Shown here: positions 8,092 to 16,937 of the stretch, in pieces
Position numbering within the stretch: the first letter of the stretch is position 1
Layout of the letters: each line of letters starts with the position of its first letter
NCBI GenBank assembly: GCA_963931105.1
Contig: OZ007004.1
Location: 2,108,001 to 2,172,000, forward strand
Direction: 5' to 3'
Length of the DNA: 64,000 nt
Source: UMGS1590 sp900552455
GTDB taxonomy: Bacteria > Bacillota > Peptococcia > Peptococcales > Peptococcaceae
Made by a program: the position numbers and the translations under genes
The notes under the pieces: model-generated
The model's database searches: none
What the model saw: the letters and a program-made list of their open reading frames with translations, nothing else
Told to the model about the DNA's origin: nothing

Positions 8092-9513
8092 TTGTCAGAA
8101 CGCAACACCATTCACGCATTGCACGACGCCCTTGTCAGTGGGGAAACGACATCCCGCGCGCTGACGGAGGCTTATCTTGCCAAGATCGATCCGGAGATCA
8201 ATGCCTATATCACGCTGAGCGCGGAGGCGGCGCTGGCGGCTGCCGATGCCGTCGATGCGAAGCTTGCCCGCGGTGAGGAGATCGGTATGCTTGAGGGCAT
8301 TCCGATGGCAGTGAAGGACAACATCTGCACGGAAGGGCTGCGCACGACCTGCGCCAGCCACATGCTGGAGAATTTTGTGCCGCAGTACGACGCCTGCGTG
8401 GTTGAAAAGCTGGCGGCAGCCGGTGCGATCATCCTGGGCAAGACGAACATGGACGAATTTGCCATGGGCTCGACGACGGAAACGTCCTACTTTGGCCCAA
8501 CGCTGAACCCTGTCAACCACGATTGTGTGCCAGGTGGCTCCAGCGGCGGCTCGGCGGCGGCTGTGGCTGCCGGGGAGGCGGTGTATGCGCTGGGCAGCGA
8601 CACCGGTGGCTCGATCCGCCAGCCGGCGGCTTTCTGCGGCATTGTCGGGCTGAAGCCAACCTACGGCGCTGTCAGCCGCTACGGCCTCATCGCCTTCGCC
8701 TCGTCGTTGGACCAGATCGGCCCGCTGACGCACGACGTGCGCGATGCGGCGCTGGTGATGAACGCCATCGCTGGCTACGACCATCGCGATTCCACCTCGG
8801 CCAACGTGGCCCACGAAGACTACACGCGTCTGCTCGGCAAGAGCATCGAGGGCCTGAAGATCGGCGTGCCACAGGAATACCTCGGCGAAGGGGTGCAGCC
8901 TGCGATCAGAGAAAGCATCGCCCGCGTGCGCGCGCTGCTGGAAGCGCAGGGCGCGATCTGCGAGGATTGCAGCCTGCCGACGACGAACTACGCCATCCCG
9001 GCCTACTACCTGATCGCCCCGGCAGAAGCCAGCTCCAATCTCGCCCGCTACGACGGCGTGCGCTACGGTCTGCGCGAACAAGCCGACGACATGATCACCA
9101 TGTTCAAGAAAACGCGCCAGCAGGGCTTTGGCGACGAAGTGAAGCGCCGCATCATGCTCGGTACCTACGCCCTCAGCGCTGGCTACTACGACGCCTACTA
9201 TCTCAAGGCGCTGAAGGTGCGCCATCTCATCCAGGACGATTTCAAGCGCGCCTTCGCAAGCTACGACTGCCTGCTGACGCCGGCGTCTGTCGTCACTGCG
9301 CCAAGGATCGGCGCCCAGGTGGACGCCGTTTCCACCTACAAGCAGGACATCTGCACCGTCACGTCCAACCTGGCTGGGCTGCCGGCGATCTCTGTGCCAT
9401 TCGGGCACGACGAAGAGAATCTGCCGATCGGCATCCAGCTCATCGGCCGGGCATTTGACGAAGCGCTGCTGTTGCAGGTTGCCGAGGTTATCGAAAGAGA
9501 GGCGGAACAATGA
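8092..9513 (+). CDS. gatA: Glu-tRNA(Gln) amidotransferase subunit A
   Basis: Amidase-signature enzyme that releases ammonia from glutamine for GatB. It carries the Ser-cisSer-Lys catalytic set: Lys in PMAVKDNIC, serines in PGGSSGGSAAAVAAG and DTGGSIRQPAAFCG. Length is 473 aa, normal. The start is a TTG at 8092: AAGGAGGG sits at 8077-8084, the next residues (MSERNTIHALHDAL) match family N-termini, and no better ATG exists. The frame is open further upstream but only through gatC in another frame. It ends with an ATGA overlap onto gatB. Confidence 0.96.
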   Translation: MSERNTIHALHDALVSGETTSRALTEAYLAKIDPEINAYITLSAEAALAAADAVDAKLARGEEIGMLEGIPMAVKDNICTEGLRTTCASHMLENFVPQYDACVVEKLAAAGAIILGKTNMDEFAMGSTTETSYFGPTLNPVNHDCVPGGSSGGSAAAVAAGEAVYALGSDTGGSIRQPAAFCGIVGLKPTYGAVSRYGLIAFASSLDQIGPLTHDVRDAALVMNAIAGYDHRDSTSANVAHEDYTRLLGKSIEGLKIGVPQEYLGEGVQPAIRESIARVRALLEAQGAICEDCSLPTTNYAIPAYYLIAPAEASSNLARYDGVRYGLREQADDMITMFKKTRQQGFGDEVKRRIMLGTYALSAGYYDAYYLKALKVRHLIQDDFKRAFASYDCLLTPASVVTAPRIGAQVDAVSTYKQDICTVTSNLAGLPAISVPFGHDEENLPIGIQLIGRAFDEALLLQVAEVIEREAEQ

Positions 9514-10952
9514 GATACGAACCAGTCATTGGGCTTGAAGTCCATGTTGAATTAAAAACCGATACGAAAATCTTCTGCAACTGCTCCACGGCCTTTGGCG
9601 GCGCGCCAAACAGCCACGTTTGCTCAGTCTGCCTCGGCCTGCCGGGGACGCTGCCTGTCTTGAACAAAAAGGTGCTGGAATACGCCGTCAAGGCCGGGTT
9701 GGCCACCAACTGCACGATTGCGAAGTTCAGCAAGTTCGACCGCAAGAATTATTTCTACCCGGACCTCACCAAGGCCTACCAGATCTCCCAGTACGATCTG
9801 CCGATCGCTGAGCACGGCTATGTCGAGATCACCGTGGACGGCGAAGACAAGCGCATCGGCCTCACCCGCATCCACATGGAAGAGGACGCCGGCAAGCTTG
9901 TGCACCAGGGCGCCACGATCACCACGTCGAACTCTTCACTGGCAGACTACAACCGCGCCGGCGTGCCGTTGATCGAGATCGTCAGCGAGCCTGACATGCG
10001 CAGCGCCGCCGACGCCCGCGCTTATCTCGAAGAGCTGCGCGCCATCATCGTCTACACCGGCGTCAGCGACGCCAAGATGGAAGAAGGCTCACTGCGCTGC
10101 GATGTCAACATCTCCCTGCGCCCAGTTGGCGAGGAAAAATTCGGCACCCGCGCCGAGATCAAAAACCTCAACAGCTTCCGCGCTGTGGAGCGCGCCATCG
10201 AGTACGAGATCGAGCGCCAGACAGAGCTCCTCGAGGACGGCGAAAAAGTTCGCCTCGAAACCCGTACCTGGGACGACGCCCAGGGCATGACCTTCTCCCT
10301 GCGCAGCAAGGAGGAAGCCGACGAATACCGCTACTTCCCAGAGCCAGACCTGCCGCCGATCGTGCTCACCGATGCGTGGATCCAGGGCATGAAAGAAAGC
10401 CTGCCAGAGCTGCCCCGCGCCCGTCGCGCCCGCCTCGCTGCCGATGGCATTGGGCCAAAGGAAGCCGCCATCATCACTCAGGACATCGCCCTGGCGGATT
10501 TCTACGACGCAGCCAAAGCGCTGATCGACGAGCCGCAAATGATCAGCAACTGGCTCGTCGGCGACATCCAGGCCAAGCTCAACGCCTCTGGCAAAACCCT
10601 CGATGAAAGCGGCTTCACACCAGAGCGTCTTGTGCAGCTCCTCTCGCGCATCAAGAGCGGAGAGATCTCCGGCAAGATCGCCAAGGACGTCTTCATGAAA
10701 GCCTTCGACGAAAACCGCGACCCAGCTGCCATCATCGAAGAGGAAGGCCTGCAGCAGATCTCCGACACCGATTCTCTTGCGCCAATGATTCAGGAGATCA
10801 TCGACAGCAATCCAAAATCCGTTGCCGATTACAAAGCCGGCAAGAAAAAAGCCCTTGGCTTCTTCGTCGGCCAGGTGATGAAGGCCACCAAGGGCCAGGC
10901 CAACCCAGGCGTTGTCAACCAGATGATCGTTGAGCTCTTGGAGAAGATGTGA
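9510..10952 (+). CDS. gatB: Asp-tRNA(Asn)/Glu-tRNA(Gln) amidotransferase subunit B
   Basis: Subunit that binds tRNA, phosphorylates the mis-acylated amino acid and transfers ammonia from GatA. 480 aa. The N-terminal YEPVIGLEVHVELKTDTKIFC is diagnostic, followed by the zinc-site cysteines (FCNCS and CSVCLGLPGTLP), the catalytic cradle, and the C-terminal YqeY-like helical tail (GKIAKDVFMKAF, NPGVVNQMIVELLEKM). The start ATG overlaps the gatA stop and the gene's TGA overlaps the next start, so gatCAB-deoC is a tightly coupled set. Confidence 0.97.
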   Translation: MRYEPVIGLEVHVELKTDTKIFCNCSTAFGGAPNSHVCSVCLGLPGTLPVLNKKVLEYAVKAGLATNCTIAKFSKFDRKNYFYPDLTKAYQISQYDLPIAEHGYVEITVDGEDKRIGLTRIHMEEDAGKLVHQGATITTSNSSLADYNRAGVPLIEIVSEPDMRSAADARAYLEELRAIIVYTGVSDAKMEEGSLRCDVNISLRPVGEEKFGTRAEIKNLNSFRAVERAIEYEIERQTELLEDGEKVRLETRTWDDAQGMTFSLRSKEEADEYRYFPEPDLPPIVLTDAWIQGMKESLPELPRARRARLAADGIGPKEAAIITQDIALADFYDAAKALIDEPQMISNWLVGDIQAKLNASGKTLDESGFTPERLVQLLSRIKSGEISGKIAKDVFMKAFDENRDPAAIIEEEGLQQISDTDSLAPMIQEIIDSNPKSVADYKAGKKKALGFFVGQVMKATKGQANPGVVNQMIVELLEKM

Positions 10953-11623
10953 TGGACACGCGCACAATCATCCAGGCCATCGACCATACCAACCTCGATC
11001 CCTGCGCCACTGAGGAGGAGATCCTCGCCTTCGCCGCTGCTTCGCAAGGCACAGGCATCGCCAGTCTCTGTGTGCAGCCCTGCTATGTGGAGACGCTCGC
11101 GCAGCATTTTCCTGGCGGCGTGCCAATTTGCACGGTGGTCGGCTTTCCCCATGGCTGCGAGCCAGCGGCAGTCAAGGCTGCGGCAGCGCGCCATGCTTTT
11201 GCCGATGGCGCCAGCGAGGTGGATATGGTGGCGCCGTTGGGGCGCATCAAGGCTGGTGACTACAGCGCTGTGCAGCGGGATGTGGCTGCCGTGCTGGCGG
11301 AGCGGCCTGCCGGCGGAAAGATTAAGGTCATCCTCGAGACCGGCGCCCTCACAGATGAGGAGATCCTCGGCACGGTGCAGGCGCTGAACGATCTGGACAT
11401 CGACTTTTACAAAACCAGCACCGGCTTTGGCTACCCCGGCGCCAGCGTCCACGCTGCCGAGCTGATCATGCAGGCCAAGCGCCCGGAGATCCAGCTCAAG
11501 GCGAGCGGCGGCATCCGCACCATCGCCGACGCCGAAGAGTATCTGCGCCTCGGCGCCACGCGCATCGGTGCCAGCAAGCTCCTCGCCGCCTGTATGCAGA
11601 GGCTGCGTGTGCCCCTTGGGTAG
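10952..11623 (+). CDS. deoC: Deoxyribose-phosphate aldolase
   Basis: Class I aldolase cleaving 2-deoxyribose 5-phosphate to glyceraldehyde 3-phosphate and acetaldehyde in deoxynucleoside catabolism. 223 aa. The Schiff-base lysine is in DFYKTSTGFG, the second active-site lysine in IQLKASGGIRT, and the aspartate in EVDMVAPLGRIKAGDY. The start is taken as the ATG overlapping the gatB stop (TGATG); a GTG three bases earlier is also possible. Its place behind gatCAB has no metabolic logic that I can see and suggests co-transcription only. Confidence 0.95.
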   Translation: MDTRTIIQAIDHTNLDPCATEEEILAFAAASQGTGIASLCVQPCYVETLAQHFPGGVPICTVVGFPHGCEPAAVKAAAARHAFADGASEVDMVAPLGRIKAGDYSAVQRDVAAVLAERPAGGKIKVILETGALTDEEILGTVQALNDLDIDFYKTSTGFGYPGASVHAAELIMQAKRPEIQLKASGGIRTIADAEEYLRLGATRIGASKLLAACMQRLRVPLG

Positions 11624-11642
11624 AGGAATAGGAGGAAACGCT

Positions 11643-11864
11643 ATGCCAGATATCAAATACGAGATCACCGAGCACCTCGCCGTGCTCTCCACCTCCAGCC
11701 GCGGCTGGAGCAAGGAGCTCAACCTTGTGAGCTGGAATGACCGCCCTGCCAAATACGATCTGCGCGAATGGGCGCCGGATCACAGCCGCATGGGCAAGGG
11801 CATTACCCTGTCTGACGAGGAAGCAAAAATGCTCAGAGAAGCATTGAACGAGATTGTGCTGTAA
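11643..11864 (+). CDS. YdbC-like PC4-fold single-strand DNA-binding protein
   Basis: Small protein of 73 aa matching the YdbC/PC4 family, a one-domain fold that binds single-stranded DNA and acts as a transcription coactivator or nucleic-acid chaperone in homologues. Recognisable segments are IKYEITEHLAVLSTS, GWSKELNLVSWNDRPAKYD and the C-terminal helix LSDEEAKMLREALNEI. AGGAGG is 6 bases before the ATG. It sits 19 bases after deoC and ahead of a terminator, so it closes the operon. Confidence 0.85.
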   Translation: MPDIKYEITEHLAVLSTSSRGWSKELNLVSWNDRPAKYDLREWAPDHSRMGKGITLSDEEAKMLREALNEIVL

Positions 11865-11868
11865 TACC

Positions 11869-11907
11869 ACGCACGCCGATCCTTCGGGAGAAGCGTGCGT
11901 TTTTTTT
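11869..11907 (+). terminator. Terminator of the ligA-ydbC operon
   Basis: ACGCACG and CGTGCGT flank an internal stem-loop (GATCCTTCGGGAGA) and are followed by eight T. Confidence 0.85.
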
Positions 11908-11915
11908 CGTGTGGC

Positions 11916-11944
11916 TTGTCATTACTCAGCAGGAGAAATATAAT
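11916..11944 (+). promoter_or_regulatory. Promoter of the two-component/ABC exporter operon
   Basis: TTGTCA (11916-11921), exactly 17 bases, TATAAT (11939-11944), ending 37 bases before the response-regulator ATG. No clear operator repeats are visible. Confidence 0.7.
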
Positions 11945-11981
11945 GAAGGAAGTTAATTGACACAGACAGGATGTGAAAACG

Positions 11982-12677
11982 ATGAAACGAATATTCTTTG
12001 TTGAAGATGATCCGGGGCTGATGAAGGGATTGGTCTTTGCGCTGGAGAAGCAGGGCTACGAGGTAGTTTGCGCGCGCACGCTGCACGAAGCGGAAAGATG
12101 CTGGGAAAATGGGACATTCGATCTTGTGATCCTCGATGTATCGTTGCCAGACGGCACGGGCTTTGCGCTCTGCGAGGAGATTCGCGCCCAGTCAAAGGTG
12201 CCGATCATTTTCCTGACAGCGGCGGATGAGGAAACAGACATCATCATGGGGCTCGACATGGGCGGCGATGATTACATCACGAAGCCGTTCAAGCTGGCGG
12301 TGTTCCTCTCGCGGGTGAATGCCCTTCTGCGGCGCAGCACGACGTACAGCGAAACGACACAGCTTTTGCAGTCAGGCGGGATCGCGGTGGATCTGCTGCG
12401 TCGTACCGTCACGAAAAATGGAGAACCGATCGCGCTCACGGCGAGCGAATACAAGCTGCTGGTGCTTTTTATGGAAAACGCCGACATCGTGCTTACGCCG
12501 GAGCAGATCCTTTCGCGACTGTGGGACCACGAGGCACGTTATATCGACAGCAGCACACTGACGGTTTACATCCGTCGTTTGCGCACGAAGATCGAGGACG
12601 ACGCGAGCGCGCCACGCCATATCCTGACGGTGCGTGGCATGGGCTACAAATGGGCGAATCCGGAGGGGATAGGATGA
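11982..12677 (+). CDS. OmpR/PhoB-family response regulator
   Basis: DNA-binding response regulator, 231 aa. The receiver domain (about 1-118) has the acidic pocket Glu8-Asp9-Asp10, phospho-acceptor Asp52 in DLVILDVSLPDG, and the lysine of DDYITKPF. The C-terminal winged helix (about 130-229) shows LTASEYKLLVLF and IDSSTLTVYIRRLRTKIEDD. ATG 11982 is preferred over a GTG at 11973 because AGG at 11967 is too close to the GTG. It overlaps the histidine kinase by ATGA. Its likely target is the ABC exporter genes downstream. Confidence 0.94.
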   Translation: MKRIFFVEDDPGLMKGLVFALEKQGYEVVCARTLHEAERCWENGTFDLVILDVSLPDGTGFALCEEIRAQSKVPIIFLTAADEETDIIMGLDMGGDDYITKPFKLAVFLSRVNALLRRSTTYSETTQLLQSGGIAVDLLRRTVTKNGEPIALTASEYKLLVLFMENADIVLTPEQILSRLWDHEARYIDSSTLTVYIRRLRTKIEDDASAPRHILTVRGMGYKWANPEGIG

Positions 12678-13711
12678 AATTTTTTGCAGATCGCAGCGTG
12701 CGGATGCTTTTCGCTCTGGTGTTTGCAGCGCTCGTGCTCTTTACTGTGCTGACGCTGTGGATGGTGCAGCGCGCAGGCGCCAGCGCTGTGCTGCCGGTGT
12801 TGGGGCTTGCAATCCTGTTTGCGTTGGTGCTCTTGGCGCTGCTCGTCTGGTATTTTCGCAGGCAGTCGCGCCTGATCGACAAAGCAATCGCTCGCATCCG
12901 CGCGTTTCTTGCCGGCGATGTGGAGGCGCGTATCGATTCTGATGAGGAAGGGGAGCTGTACCGACTCTTTCACGAGATCAATGCCATGGCGGCGATCCTT
13001 GGTGCGCACGCTGAAAATGAGGCGAACGCCCGCGCTTTTCTCAAGGATACGCTCTCCGATATTTCCCACCAGTTGAAAACGCCGCTGGCGACGCTCGGCA
13101 TTTACAACGGCATTCTCCAGGAAGCGACGGATGATTCGGAAACGGTGCGGGAATTTTCGGCGCTGTCCGAGCAGGAGCTTGACCGCATCGAAGCCCTTGT
13201 CAAAAATCTCCTGACGATCTCGCGGCTCGACGCCGGCACGCTGGTTTTCAAGCGCGAGCCGCAGATGCTGTCGGAGATGATGGCGAGCCTGGAGCGCCAT
13301 TTCGCTTTTCGCGCCGAGCAGGAAGGAAAGACGCTGTGCTTTTCCGGCGAAAAAGATGTGACGCTTGTTTGTGACCGACTCTGGATCTTGGAAGCGCTGA
13401 CGAACATTGTGAAGAATGCCCTTGATCATACGACCGCTGGCTGTACGATCGCCGTGAACTGGCGGCGTTTTGGTCAGATCGTGCAGATCACAGTGCGAGA
13501 CGATGGCAGCGGCATTCATCCGGAGGATCTGCCGCATATTTTCAAGCGCTTCTACCGCAGCCGCTTTTCCCTGGACACGCAGGGCGTCGGGCTTGGCCTG
13601 CCACTGGCGAAAGCGATCATCGAAGCCCACAGCGGCACAGTGGAGGTTGACAGCGCCCTTGGCGAAGGAACGGTGTTTACGATCAATTTCCTGATTCCTA
13701 CAGAATTGTAG
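12674..13711 (+). CDS. Sensor histidine kinase with two close membrane helices
   Basis: 345 aa. Two hydrophobic helices (about 12-31 and 38-60) are separated by only about seven residues, so there is almost no external sensor domain. This is the layout of intramembrane-sensing kinases, which often take their signal from a partner ABC transporter. A HAMP-like linker follows, then the phospho-acceptor His132 in DISHQLKTPLATL, the N-box NIVKNALDHT, the G1 box DDGSGIHPEDLPHIF and the G2 box GVGLGLPLAKAII. The start overlaps the response regulator stop. The ATPase at 13782 follows after a 70-base gap. Confidence 0.93.
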   Translation: MKFFADRSVRMLFALVFAALVLFTVLTLWMVQRAGASAVLPVLGLAILFALVLLALLVWYFRRQSRLIDKAIARIRAFLAGDVEARIDSDEEGELYRLFHEINAMAAILGAHAENEANARAFLKDTLSDISHQLKTPLATLGIYNGILQEATDDSETVREFSALSEQELDRIEALVKNLLTISRLDAGTLVFKREPQMLSEMMASLERHFAFRAEQEGKTLCFSGEKDVTLVCDRLWILEALTNIVKNALDHTTAGCTIAVNWRRFGQIVQITVRDDGSGIHPEDLPHIFKRFYRSRFSLDTQGVGLGLPLAKAIIEAHSGTVEVDSALGEGTVFTINFLIPTEL

Positions 13712-13781
13712 GCTGGATGTAAGGCCTGTGTTGGATGCTGGTGGTAATCTTTCACCATCAACTAGAAAGAGGTGGATAACC

Positions 13782-14465
13782 ATGGAACTTCTAAGCGTAC
13801 AACATATTTCCAAAACCTATGGCAGCGGCGAAGCGGCTGTGCACGCGCTGCGTGACGTCAGTTTCTCGGTATCAAAAGGCGAATTCGTCGCCGTTGTCGG
13901 CGAATCCGGCTCAGGCAAGAGCACGCTGCTCAATATGATCGGCGGCATTGACGAACCGAGCGCAGGCAAGGTCTTCATCGACGGGAAGGATATTTTCGCG
14001 ATGCGGGAGCGCAATCTGACGATCTTTCGTCGGCGCAACATCGGTTTCATCTTCCAGAGCTTTAATCTGATCCCGGAGCTGACGGTGGAGCAGAACATTA
14101 TTTTTCCCGTTCTTCTGGACCACGAAAAACCAGATGCCACCTATCTCGAGGAGCTGCTCGCCGTGCTGGGTCTCCGCGAGCGACGTCATCATCTGCCAAG
14201 CCAGCTTTCCGGCGGACAGCAGCAACGCGTGGCCATCGGTCGCGCACTGATCACACGGCCGGCGCTGATCCTCGCCGATGAGCCGACGGGCAATCTGGAT
14301 ACAAAGAACACGAGCGAGGTCATTGCGCTGCTCAAAGAAGCCTCGCGCAAGTACGAGCAAACGATCATCCTGATCACCCACAGCCGCGCCATTGCGCAAA
14401 CAGCCGACCGGATACTTTCCGTGAGCGACGGTGTGCTGAGCGATCTTGGGAGGTGTCGGGCATGA
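13782..14465 (+). CDS. ABC transporter ATP-binding protein
   Basis: Complete ATPase of the MacB/LolD/BceA type, 227 aa. Walker A GESGSGKST (40-48), Q-loop FIFQSFNLIPE, signature LSGGQQQRVAIGRAL (from 142), Walker B ALILADEPTGNLD with catalytic Glu167, H-loop ITHSRA. The ATG at 13782 follows AAAGAGGTGG and matches family N-termini; an in-frame upstream ATG at 13728 would add 18 atypical residues. It overlaps the permease by ATGA. It is clearly paralogous to the partial ATPase at the window start. Confidence 0.93.
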   Translation: MELLSVQHISKTYGSGEAAVHALRDVSFSVSKGEFVAVVGESGSGKSTLLNMIGGIDEPSAGKVFIDGKDIFAMRERNLTIFRRRNIGFIFQSFNLIPELTVEQNIIFPVLLDHEKPDATYLEELLAVLGLRERRHHLPSQLSGGQQQRVAIGRALITRPALILADEPTGNLDTKNTSEVIALLKEASRKYEQTIILITHSRAIAQTADRILSVSDGVLSDLGRCRA

Positions 14466-16849
14466 GAAGCTATCTGAGCCTGATCCCGCTCTCGGCGAAG
14501 GTGCATCGACGACAGAACCGCATGACATTGCTTTGTATCATTTTCGCTGTCTTTCTTGTGACGGCGATCTTTTCCAGCGCGGAAATGGGTGTGCGCTGTG
14601 AAACGATGCATGCGAAGGAAACACACGGCGACTGGCAGCTACAGATCGCCGATCTCAGCGCGAGCGGTGCAGCGGCGATCGCCAGCCGGGACGATGTCGC
14701 AGCGTCTTCCTGGTACGAGGTCGTCAACCTCGACCAGAGCCGCGCTTACACGATCAGTGGTCACCAGACTGCGCTCTGCGGTGTGGAGCAGGATTTTCTC
14801 GCAGAGATCATGCATTATTTTGACGACGACGCGAGCCTGGCTGAAAAAGATGCTGTCATTCTGACGCCGAACGCGTGCACGCTTCTCGGTGTGGTCCCTG
14901 GCGATACCGTGACTCTGGAGACGCCAGCAGGAAGCTACGACTTCACCGTCGAAGGATTTCGTTCCAGCGACAGCCGCTTTGCTTCGGGAAATGGTGGTGG
15001 CGAAACGACGGCGTTGCTTGTGGAGGATGAGCAGATTGGCGCCTTCGTGAACATCGCTACGCTGCGCTCGATCCTCGCAGCCAACGACGACAGCGGGCAA
15101 ACGAGCTACTTCGTCCAATTCGCCGACGACGCCCACATTCGCCAGGCGATCGATGATATAAAAATCGTTTGCGGATTGGAGGACGACCAGCTCACCGAAA
15201 ACTTCATTCTCATGGGCCTTGCCGGGCTCAGCAGCAATGAGCTGGTGCGCAATCTCTATCCCCTCGTCGGCGGCTTGTTCGTGCTCATCCTCGTCGCAGG
15301 CGTGCTGATGATCGCTGGCAGCCTCAACAGCACGACCAGCCAGCGCACACAGTTTTTCGGCATGATGCGCTGCATCGGCATGAGCCGTGCGCAGGTGCGC
15401 CGTTTTGTGCGGCTGGAAGCGCTGAACTGGTGCAAAACGGCGATCCCGATTGGCGTTGTACTCGGGATCATGCTGACATGGGGCCTTGGCGCGGTGCTGC
15501 GCTATGGTGTCGGCGGCGAATTCAGCGACTGGCCAATCTTCGGCGTCAGCGGCATCGGCATTGCCAGCGGTGTGGTGCTGGGACTTGCCACGGTGCTCAT
15601 TGCGGCGCAATCGCCAGCGCGTCGCGCTGCGCGTGTATCGCCGATGGCTGCGGTTTCGACAGCTGCTGCGACGCGTGCAGGAAAACCGCAACGCATCCAC
15701 GGGCGGATCATTTCCATTGCCTCGCGGCTTGGCATTGCCCACGCCACAGCGGCGAAGAAAAACCTTGTGCTGATGAGCGGATCCTTCGCTCTGAGCATCG
15801 TGCTCTTTCTGGGATTTTCAGTGCTCGTACAGCTGTTGAACTGTATGTTGCCGACGTCACTTTCTGCGCCGGATCTTTCGATCCAAAGCAGAGACTGGTC
15901 GAACAATGTTGATCATACGCTTGTTGAAGAGCTGGCTGACATGCCAGGCGTTGCCCATGCTTTCGGCCGCAGCTCTGTGACGGACGTGCCGGCTTCGTTC
16001 AGTGTGGCGGCAGAACAGGAGAGTGTGGATCTCATCAGCTACGACGACATCCAGCTCGACTGGCTGCCGGAGGATGAGATGCTGCGCGACGGCGCAGATC
16101 TCGCGGCAGTCTATGGTGACAGCCACAGCGTGCTCACCATCTGGGATGAAACGAATCCGCTGAGCGTTGGCGATACTGTGACGCTTGGTGATGAGACGGT
16201 GACCATCGCTGGCTTGCTTAAATACAGCCCTTTCACGAACAGCGGCAGCACCGAGGGATCGATCGACCTCATTTGTTCAGATGAAACCTTTCAGCGGCTC
16301 ACCGGCGAGAGCGACTATGGCATCATCGACGTACAGCTCACAGAGGACGCCAGCGATGCCGAAGTGGCTGCGATCGCTGAGCGCACAAGCAGCGCTGGTC
16401 AGTTCATCGACCGGCGCGACGAATCCGATCGCAGCACGTTCTGGGCGTTCAGCCTGTTCATCTATGGTTTTCTCGCGATCATTGCATTGATCACTGTGCT
16501 GAACATTGTCAACAGCATTTCCATGAGCGTCACAGCGCGCACGCGCGAGTATGGTGCCATGCGCGCTGTCGGCATGGATGGCAGCCAGCTCACGCGTATG
16601 ATCGCTGCTGAAGCTGCGACATATGCTGTGAGCGGCTCGCTCTGCGGGATCGCGCTTGGCCTGCCGCTGCACAGGTTGCTCTACGAGCGGCTCATCACCG
16701 CGCATTTTCCATACTACAGCTGGGAATTTCCGATTGCTGCCTTGGCGATCATCGTTTGCTTCATCCTGTTTGCTACGATCTGTGCCTTTATTTCGCCGGC
16801 CAAACGGCTGCGTCGTTTGGCTGTGTGTGAAACGTTGGCTGAACTGTAA
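14462..16849 (+). CDS. FtsX-domain ABC transporter permease
   Basis: 795-aa permease partner of the preceding ATPase. An N-terminal helix (about 20-42) is followed by an extracytoplasmic domain (about 45-255) and the first FtsX helix group (about 260-395, with MMRCIGMSRAQVRRFVRLEALN). A central anchor lies near 435-460, then a second external domain, and the C-terminal FtsX group (about 660-790, with TRTREYGAMRAVGMDGSQL). A GTG three codons earlier (14453) is possible, but the ATG has GGAGGTG upstream at good spacing. Together with the two-component system this suggests a peptide-sensing and detoxification or envelope-stress module (inference). Confidence 0.9.
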   Translation: MRSYLSLIPLSAKVHRRQNRMTLLCIIFAVFLVTAIFSSAEMGVRCETMHAKETHGDWQLQIADLSASGAAAIASRDDVAASSWYEVVNLDQSRAYTISGHQTALCGVEQDFLAEIMHYFDDDASLAEKDAVILTPNACTLLGVVPGDTVTLETPAGSYDFTVEGFRSSDSRFASGNGGGETTALLVEDEQIGAFVNIATLRSILAANDDSGQTSYFVQFADDAHIRQAIDDIKIVCGLEDDQLTENFILMGLAGLSSNELVRNLYPLVGGLFVLILVAGVLMIAGSLNSTTSQRTQFFGMMRCIGMSRAQVRRFVRLEALNWCKTAIPIGVVLGIMLTWGLGAVLRYGVGGEFSDWPIFGVSGIGIASGVVLGLATVLIAAQSPARRAARVSPMAAVSTAAATRAGKPQRIHGRIISIASRLGIAHATAAKKNLVLMSGSFALSIVLFLGFSVLVQLLNCMLPTSLSAPDLSIQSRDWSNNVDHTLVEELADMPGVAHAFGRSSVTDVPASFSVAAEQESVDLISYDDIQLDWLPEDEMLRDGADLAAVYGDSHSVLTIWDETNPLSVGDTVTLGDETVTIAGLLKYSPFTNSGSTEGSIDLICSDETFQRLTGESDYGIIDVQLTEDASDAEVAAIAERTSSAGQFIDRRDESDRSTFWAFSLFIYGFLAIIALITVLNIVNSISMSVTARTREYGAMRAVGMDGSQLTRMIAAEAATYAVSGSLCGIALGLPLHRLLYERLITAHFPYYSWEFPIAALAIIVCFILFATICAFISPAKRLRRLAVCETLAEL

Positions 16850-16851
16850 AA

Positions 16852-16888
16852 TAAAAAACGCACGCTATCCTCGGATGGCGTGCGTTTT
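16852..16888 (+). terminator. Terminator of the ABC exporter operon
   Basis: A 12-bp stem starting CGCACGC and ending GCGTGCG, preceded by A-rich and followed by TTTT sequence. It could work in both directions between convergent operons. Confidence 0.75.
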
Positions 16889-16898
16889 GCTATTATCC

Positions 16899-16931
16899 AA
16901 AAACCCGACTGCTCCCTGGGGAACGGCCGGG
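16899..16931 (-). terminator. Terminator of the PucR-type regulator gene
   Basis: Read on the minus strand, CCCGGCCGTTCCC pairs with GGGAGCAGTCGGG (one mismatch) and is followed by five T. It lies just past the regulator stop at 16938. Confidence 0.7.
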
Positions 16932-16937
16932 TCTGGG

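Noticed and set aside
12674..16849. Classical BceRS-BceAB bacitracin module
   Set aside because: The kinase layout fits, but the permease has two FtsX groups and two external domains, about 800 residues, unlike the roughly 650-residue ten-helix BceB. Only the general idea of a transporter-linked sensor is kept.
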